64,000 nucleotides of DNA from Ochotona curzoniae (lineage: Eukaryota; Chordata; Mammalia; Lagomorpha; Ochotonidae). The position numbers and the translations under genes are program-made. Each line of letters begins with the position of its first letter. Position 1 is the stretch's first letter. Below the pieces are notes generated by a model, which worked only from the letters and a program-made list of their open reading frames with translations, was not told the DNA's origin and ran no database searches. Shown piece after piece: positions 58,751 through 64,000 of this stretch. The stretch covers positions 8,060,001-8,124,000 of the forward strand of contig NW_024465751.1 in the NCBI RefSeq assembly GCF_017591425.1, given 5' to 3'.

Positions 58751-59200
58751 AATTTGAGAATAAAAGGAACTGAGAAGACATCAGAAATATTACTTCAAGG
58801 CAGTGAATTCAAAATTAAAGTGTGGTTCTTTTAAAGTTTGGCACGGCAGTTTAAACATCTGAAAGCTACTATTGCTATTTTAATAATACTGTTTCGGGTT
58901 TTATTTTGTTTTCCCAGTCACCCCTCAACACTCTCGGAGCAGGAGCAGCAACGGGACAGTAGGTGCGCTTTTTTCCAGCTGCTGTTTACTTTCTGAGCAC
59001 TTTGTGGAAACTGTTGCCTTTCAGCAATGGGACAGGCTGGTTTGAACCAAAAGTCGGACAAAATACAGCACTGCCACAACAGTAAGGAGCAACTTAGAAA
59101 GAGGATCAAGCCAAGCAGATAAGCAAACTTCAGAAAATCCGCTTTCTGGGACCACTCAGCAAGTCAGTTCCCTAATTTCAAAAAGCCAAAGCAAAGCATG
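58751..59200. other. Intron flank of the NSMCE2 donor
   Basis: No repeat recognised. The minus frame 58918-59109 ends before the exon and has no family match. Confidence 0.45.
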
Positions 59201-59209
59201 CTTACTTAC
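59201..59209 (-). other. NSMCE2: NSMCE2 splice donor
   Basis: On the minus strand the exon is followed directly by GTAAGTAAG, a near-consensus U1 site. The exon's last bases are CGAT, so the exonic -1 position is T rather than the preferred G. The strong intronic part should compensate. Confidence 0.88.
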
Positions 59210-59363
59210 ATCGCTTCTTTAGTTCCTTCAGCTGCTGCTTAAACTGTACAAATTTCTCATTATTTTGAAAGTCGGCATCAGAATTCTTACTCTGTAAGGA
59301 CAAAAATTTCTTCTCTACTAGCAACTTTAAATCTGGTATGTTTTCTGGACGTTCTTCTTTAAC
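59210..59363 (-). CDS. NSMCE2: NSMCE2 internal coding exon (SMC5/6 complex SUMO E3 ligase)
   Basis: NSMCE2 (NSE2/MMS21) is a subunit of the nuclear SMC5/6 complex. It binds the SMC5 coiled-coil arm through N-terminal helices and acts as a SUMO E3 ligase through a C-terminal SP-RING, in DNA repair and chromosome segregation. The minus strand gives 51 codons without a stop, from VKEERPENIPDL through LVEKKFLSLQSKNSDADF to FKQQLKELKKR, plus one extra base. This matches human NSMCE2 residues about 89-139 as I recall them, with differences near K/N, A/S and a final Q/R. The exon starts in phase 0 and ends in phase 1; the last T would combine with the next exon into the Cys codon that follows in human. 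The segment covers the end of the helical SMC5-binding part and precedes the SP-RING, which is not in this window. An AG acceptor and a GTAAGT donor flank it exactly. The exon is neither interrupted nor flanked by poly(A), so a processed pseudogene is unlikely. Confidence 0.95.
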
Positions 59364-59395
59364 CTAAGGAACACAAAAAGAAATTATCTTAGTTA
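59364..59395 (-). other. NSMCE2: NSMCE2 splice acceptor, pyrimidine tract and likely branch point
   Basis: On the minus strand the exon is preceded by a T-rich tract (TTTCTTTTTGTGTTCCTTAG) ending in AG at 59365-59364. A plausible branch A lies in TTTAACT, at about 59393, some 29 bases before the exon, which is a normal distance. Confidence 0.85.
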
Positions 59396-59673
59396 AAGGT
59401 TAATGAAAGTAATAAGTATCTCCTTGGTTTTGTTGCAAGCTAAATCTTTTAGCTTACATTTTTGTCCTCTCCAATATTATAAAATTATTTTTCAATATCA
59501 TAAAAGCTTCAAACATGCAGAAACATGGAAGGAATTGGGCTACAAATGTCCATTCCTCTATTTACTGTGTTTGCATTATCTGCTATCTCACCATCCATTT
59601 ATCCTCATTCTAGCTCTGAATTACATTGTCATCATTTCCTTTAGAACAAACTCTCTAAAAGATTTCTATTTTC

Positions 59674-59972
59674 AGGCCCGGTGCCATGGCCGCTAACCCA
59701 TATGGGCACTGGTTCTAATGCCAGCAGCTCCACTTCCCTTCCAGCTCCCTGCTTGTGGCCTGGGAAAGCAGTTGAGGACTGCCCAAAGCTTTGGGACCCT
59801 GCTCCCACGTGGGAGACCCGGAAGAGCTCCTGGCTCCTGGCTTCAGATCAGCACAGCACCAGCCACTGTGGTCACTTGGGGTTTGAATCATTGGACGGAA
59901 AATCTTCCTCTCTGTCCCTTCTCCTCCTCGCTGTTATCTGACTTTGTAATATAAATAAATCTTTAAAAAAAA
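59674..59972 (+). mobile_element. C-type SINE with deleted A-box region, 17-bp duplication
   Basis: AAAAGATTTCTATTTTC at 59657-59673 and 59973-59989. The head goes from GGCCCGGTGCCATGGCC directly to GCTAACCCATATGGGC, lacking about 30 bases present in other copies. Lies 311 bases upstream of the exon in gene direction, antisense to the gene. Confidence 0.96.
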
Positions 59973-60053
59973 AAAAGATTTCTATTTTCCCAAGAAACCT
60001 TTACCTTGGCTCTTCATTCCCACGTATAAGGATCAGCCTCCTAAAAAATTCCT

Positions 60054-60368
60054 GGGTCCGGCATGATAGCATAGCAGTTAAAGTCCTTGCCTTTAACGCG
60101 CCGGGATCCCATATGGGTATCAGTTCTAAATCCCAGCAGCTCCACTTCCCATCCAGCTCCCTGCTTGTGGCCTGGGAAAGCAGGCGAGGACAGCCCAGGG
60201 CCTTGGGACCCTGTACCGCATGGGAGACCTGGAGAAGGCTCCTGGCTCCTGGCTTTGGATTGATTCAGCTCCAGCTGTTGTGTTCCCTTGGGGAGTGAAC
60301 CATGGGACGGAAGATCTTCTTCTCTATCTCTCTTCTTTGTACATCTGCCTTTCCAATAAAATTTTTTT
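60054..60368 (+). mobile_element. C-type SINE, middle age
   Basis: 'GGGTCCGGCATGATAGCATA' head, 'CGCGCCGGGATCCCATATGG', tail CCAATAAAATTTTTTT. An AAAAAATTC(C)TG flank near 60043 recurs near 60370 as a short duplication. Confidence 0.95.
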
Positions 60369-60379
60369 AAAAAAATTCT

Positions 60380-62255
60380 GTTTCTTCCCCAACCCCTATT
60401 TCCACCCCTTGGGGGTGAAGTGGCCCCAACTTCTACTTCCTGCAGCATCTGTATTACCAGGAAGCTGCTGCCCTCCAGCAGGCTGCTCTTGCATTGCTCT
60501 TATTTGGGCCTTTGCTGTGGCTTTCTCACCAAACCCTGCACTTTGCCTAGATTGTCTGAGCCTTCTACAACAGCCCTATTTATAAGAGACTTGTTTTCAT
60601 GTCTCTTTTCCCTAATAACATATAAATTTTTTCAAAGATGCTTGATTTATCACCATATTGCCATTGCTGACATAGCAGCATATGTGTTTCAAACAAATTA
60701 ATTAGTCACTCCAACTATACTTAACTCAGTTTATTGCTGCTATGAGAAGCAGAGTGTACAATACATCTGAACTAGAAGACAATTGAGAAATCATCTCATT
60801 GTAATCTTTTCCTTCCTCAATTTCACAAATAAAATGAAACAGAAAGAAGCTAAATGCCTTATTTCCACCCTCCGACCAGTGAGAAACAATGTTGAGGTTA
60901 CAAGTCAGATAAAGTTCTTGCTTTAAGTTCTAGTTAGTGAGATAAATTTCTAATAACAGTATCAAAGCATATGAAGTCAAATGATAATCTGCAATTTTTC
61001 AGTTCTGACTACTTTTTGTCATAGAGAAAAAATAAAAACTTTTTATATGTAGCTACTATACATTTTGATCACTAAATTGAAATGAGAACTAAAATGCCTG
61101 AAATTCATATTTCTGGTCCAGAGTGCAGAAACAGACCATCTGTTTGTCCCAGTGCTGGATTCTCCATCAAAGTGTTACAATAAAATACAGAAAAGCATAT
61201 ATGACAAGTCTTATACATAATTAAAGATGCCAAATCCTGTAAGAATACAGAACCAATACTGCTCAATTTGCAAAAGAAAGGCAGAAAGGCAATTTAATAA
61301 CACATTAATGTCTCAAAAATTAGAGCTATTACATCTAGAGACCAACTATCTTATACATCTACATGATAGAATATAGTACAAGTTCAAAACAGAATAGAGT
61401 AGTTCTAGAAAAATACAAAAAGCTGGTTCTTACAAAAGGACCACAGGTTCTCTCTCTAAATATCAGATGGATTTGCATCCACTTAGGAAGTCAATGGCAG
61501 CATCACAGGAAGGCTTTGAGATAGTACTTCCTAAGATCTTCGATCAAGCTGCAATTACTATATAATTTGGGATGTTCAGATAAGATTTGTTCTGAGCAGA
61601 CAAAATTGAACTTTGTGAACAAAGTCTCTAATGTAGCTAAACTACAGCCACAGCTTAGGGGTTGGCTGGAGGACTGAGTAGGATGTGGGAGGGGAAGCAC
61701 AGAAAGACTGAGCATTCTGAGCTGACAAGACAACCTGCAATACGACTAGGAAAAGCTGAAAAAACCAAATCGAGTGCTCCAATGTATTTTCTTTCCCGCA
61801 GTCAGAACTTCCAGAAGACTGCTCTAGAATTAATCAATTCACTTCAGCAAATATCTTCCCTGATAGTTTGATACTGCACTTGGCAGAGCTGTGTGCTGCA
61901 AAGAGAACTTACTGCATTCTAGCTCTTATAACAAGAACAAAGAATATATTCAACTCATTATTTGTTTAAACCAATGCGATAAATGAGGATAAATTATTTT
62001 TTAATGGCTTCATGCTTTGCACTGAATTGTTTTCGTGATAAAGGGAGAGGGGAAAATACTCTTTCTAGTAGCAAATGATGCATGCTACCTAGTGAAAAAA
62101 AATGGCTTTTATTTCTGAGGACAAATTTCAAACACTTCAAGAAAATTTGAGCTGTAGAGACAGGCTCCATTTGATCCTTGTGTCCATTCATTCCCCAATG
62201 ATACCCCAAGACACAAGAATTGGAACCCTCCTACATCAAAAGACACTAAGTATAT
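60380..62255. other. AT-rich intron, nothing recognised
   Basis: 60790-60900 has a faint reverse MIR/L2 character. Frames at 60420-60701, 61503-61733, 61662-61871 and 61994-62209 are not family-like. Confidence 0.45.
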
Positions 62256-62541
62256 GAGTTTACCATGGCTGCCATATCAAAATGCAATAGATTGAACAGC
62301 TTGAACAATAGTAATTTATTTTCTCCCACTTCTGGAAACAAGAGGTCCAACATCACATCACATCACAGGCAGAGCTGATTCCTTCTGAGGCCCTCTCCTC
62401 AGCCTGCTTATGCCTTTCTCTTCCCTGTCTTCCCTTGAAGGCAACTGTGTCCAAACTTCTTCTGACTTCTTGCAAGGACACCACACATACTAAATCTTAA
62501 TGACTACATTTAACTTAATTAGTTCAAAGGTCTTTAAACAG
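62256..62541 (-). mobile_element. MLT1-type MaLR LTR, first part
   Basis: Reverse strand: 'TACCATGGCTGCCATATCAA', AATAGTAATTTATTTTCTCC, CTTCTGAGGCCCTCTCCTCA, GCAAGGACACCACACATACT, 'ATTTAACTTAATTAG' follow the MLT1 LTR backwards. Continues at 62865 after an inserted SINE. Confidence 0.85.
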
Positions 62542-62864
62542 GCCCGGCACAACATCTCAGCGGCTAGATACTCAGCTTACACAAGCCAGGATTCCACGAG
62601 AGCCAGTTCTTGTCCTGGCTACCTCACTTCCCATCCAGCTCTCTGCTTGTGGCCCAAAGCCTTGGAACCCAGCATCTCCATGGGAGACCCAGAACAAGCG
62701 CCTGGCTCCTGGCTTTGGATTAACTCAGCTCTGGCCATTGTGGCTATTTGGGGAATAAACCAGTGATGGAAGATCTTTCTCTTTGTTTCTCCTTCTCTCT
62801 ATAAATCTCATTTGCCTTTCCAATAACAATAAATCTTTTTTTCTTTTTTTTTTTTTAAAGAAAT
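62542..62864 (+). mobile_element. C-type SINE inserted into the MLT1-type LTR
   Basis: AAGGTCTTTAAACAG (62527-62541) and AAGGTCTTTCAAACAG (62865-62880) are the duplicated target, itself LTR sequence. The centre has lost the 'CTGGGAAAGCAG' segment; the tail is CT-rich before a T run. Confidence 0.93.
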
Positions 62865-62985
62865 AAGGTCTTTCAAACAGTGTCTCCAAAAACATTCAAT
62901 CTTAAGATACCAGGAGAGTTAGTACATAAATGAAATACAATGAGACCATATATTAATGTAAATCAGAATTCCTAAGGTGTCCAAA
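62865..62985 (-). mobile_element. MLT1-type MaLR LTR, second part
   Basis: 'AACAGTGTCTCCAAAAACAT' and TCAATCTTAAGATACCAGGA continue the same LTR (consensus ACCCTATCTCCAAATACAG … TGAGGTACTGGGGG). Confidence 0.75.
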
Positions 62986-63049
62986 ATTATTCATCTTTAC
63001 ACCATTATAAATTAAATATGAGAGAAGCTATTAAGAAGATAAAACAGAA

Positions 63050-63374
63050 GAGGTGTTGAGGTACAGCAGGATAACTCTAAGCTACCACTTGCATCCCACA
63101 TGGGAATGCTTACTCATTTCCGGGACCTTTAAGCTTCTCTAATCCAGGATCCTGATATTGTACACTGGGAAGCAATGGACAGTGATCCAGGAACTTGGCT
63201 CTCTGTCACACATGTGAAGACACAGCTGGTGTTCATGCTTGCTGATCTGGGCTTTGCTCAACCCTAACTATTGCAGACGCTGAGGACATGAACCAGCAGG
63301 CACAAGATCTCATTCTCCTTTTACTTCCCTTCCTCTGTAACTCTACCTTTCAAATAAATACATCCTTTTTCTTT
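63050..63374 (+). mobile_element. C-type SINE, old
   Basis: 'GTGTTGAGGTACAGCAGGAT' head, 'GGACATGAACCAGCAGGCAC', 'CTACCTTTCAAATAAATACA' tail; rabbit-like older tail. Confidence 0.85.
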
Positions 63375-63454
63375 TCTATGAAAAAAGAAGTAAACAGCAG
63401 ACACCATACTTGCATAATAAATGTCAGAGAGTAAGTCAGATTTTTCTGTACCAC

Positions 63455-63600
63455 CACTTGTTCATTCAATATTCAGTGAGTGTTCCTCTACTTGCTAAAA
63501 TCACCATGGCTAAAAGAAGACCAGAGAAGTTCACGGGCACCACAGTTTAGGAGATACAGTTTAGGGAAGAGAAAGCCAATTTAATAAACAGTGGACTAAA
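63455..63600 (-). mobile_element. L2 fragment
   Basis: 'TTGTTCATTCAATATTCAGT', GAGTGTTCCTCTACTTGCTA and 'TAATAAACAGTGGACTAAAA' follow reverse L2 loosely. Confidence 0.5.
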
Positions 63601-63684
63601 ATGTTAAAAGATTAAAAAACAAAACCCTTACCTTGTAATTCTATTTTTCATGAACTTATCTCTTTGTTTGTTTTCTATAGGTCT

Positions 63685-64000
63685 TACTTATTTGAAAGTC
63701 AGAGTTACAGAGAAAGGGAAAGACAGAGAGACTGTGTGAGTAATGGATAGACGGACAGTTCTTTCACTCACTGGCTTACTCCCCAAATGGCCACAATGGC
63801 CAAGGCTGAGCCAGGCCAAAGCCAGCAGCCAGGGTACTACTGGGTCTCCCATGTGAGTGTATGGAACCAAGCAAGCACTTGAGACATCTCCCACTGCTTT
63901 TCCCAGGAGTATTAACAGGGGAGCTGGGTTGGAAGTGAAGCTGCCAGGACTCAGAGCAGCATCCATATGGAATGCCAGTGCTGCAGCTTTATCTGCTATG
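63685..64000 (-). mobile_element. C-type SINE, old, cut by window end
   Basis: Reverse strand from 'CTTACTTATTTGAAAGTCAG' through ACTCCCCAAATGGCCACAAT to 'GCCAGTGCTGCAGCTTTATC'. The tRNA-like head continues beyond the window. Confidence 0.88.

Larger units (their letters stand above)
1..59200 (-). other. NSMCE2: NSMCE2 downstream intron (5' part), at least 59 kb
   Basis: Inferred intron after the exon in gene direction. The following part of the protein (acidic linker and SP-RING with its Cys/His zinc ligands) was not found on the minus strand. The whole left part of the window is therefore best read as one large intron filled with retroposons. Human NSMCE2 is also a gene of several hundred kb with very long introns, which fits. 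Confidence 0.8.
59396..64000 (-). other. NSMCE2: NSMCE2 upstream intron (3' part)
   Basis: Inferred intron before the 59210-59363 exon in gene direction; its 5' end lies beyond the window. It holds two SINEs close to the exon, unassigned AT-rich sequence, an MLT1-type LTR split by a SINE, an old SINE, an L2 fragment and a SINE cut by the window edge. No further exon with good splice sites and NSMCE2-like residues was seen. Confidence 0.85.

Noticed and set aside
59210..59363. Processed NSMCE2 pseudogene instead of a real exon
   Set aside because: Only one exon's worth of sequence is present, bounded exactly by intronic acceptor and donor signals, with no neighbouring exon sequence, poly(A) or duplication.

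Overview
The window is nuclear DNA of a placental mammal, almost certainly a lagomorph and probably a pika (Ochotona) rather than a rabbit. The main evidence is about forty copies of a tRNA-derived C-type SINE, the lagomorph C repeat. The freshest copies carry a right half ('ACTTGGGGAGTGAATCATCGG', 'TATATCCGCCTTTCCAATAA') that differs from the rabbit consensus I know. Old mammalian repeats (MIR, L2, L1 ORF2 remnants, MaLR LTRs, a Tigger-like element, short mariner-like MITEs) fill much of the rest. The species call is an inference from SINE subtype only.

Only one stretch can be supported as protein-coding: a 154-bp exon on the minus strand at 59210-59363, with intact splice sites. Its 51 complete codons match about residues 89-139 of NSMCE2 (NSE2/MMS21), the SUMO E3 ligase of the SMC5/6 complex. 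The window therefore lies inside NSMCE2, read right to left: 64000-59364 is the end of the upstream intron, and 59209-1 is more than 59 kb of the downstream intron. No other NSMCE2 exon, promoter, CpG island, RNA gene or complete second gene was found.

Layout from left to right: 1-5 kb has a SINE end, a large GGAA microsatellite, an MaLR LTR, MIRs and an AC microsatellite. 5.5-9 kb has a Tigger-like element, a MITE and four C SINEs. 9-15 kb is mostly unassigned intron with MIR and old SINEs, including a tail-to-tail pair. 15.4-16.8 kb is a GC-rich 1.35-kb retroposed unit with a 16-bp target-site duplication. 17-29 kb has SINEs, L2 and a long repeat-poor AT-rich stretch. 29-36.4 kb has a young SINE, MIR, L2, an L1 ORF2 tail with three SINEs behind it, and a 14-bp triplet repeat carrying CRE-like octamers. 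38-48.8 kb has several young SINEs with clear duplications, a second copy of the GC-rich retroposon family, a GT microsatellite and a second L1 tail. 50-58 kb has sparse SINEs and a third copy of the retroposon family with its own duplication. 58.5-64 kb has the NSMCE2 exon, two SINEs just upstream of it in gene direction, and an MLT1-type LTR split by a SINE.

In the entries, 'young' means a SINE copy that keeps most CpGs of the family, 'middle' means clearly diverged but collinear, and 'old' means an older C subfamily or heavily decayed copy. Repeat boundaries are good to about 5-20 bases unless a duplication is cited. Nothing here looks like a new gene system; the most unusual items are the GC-rich retroposon family, the MITE-like family and the CRE-like triplet.
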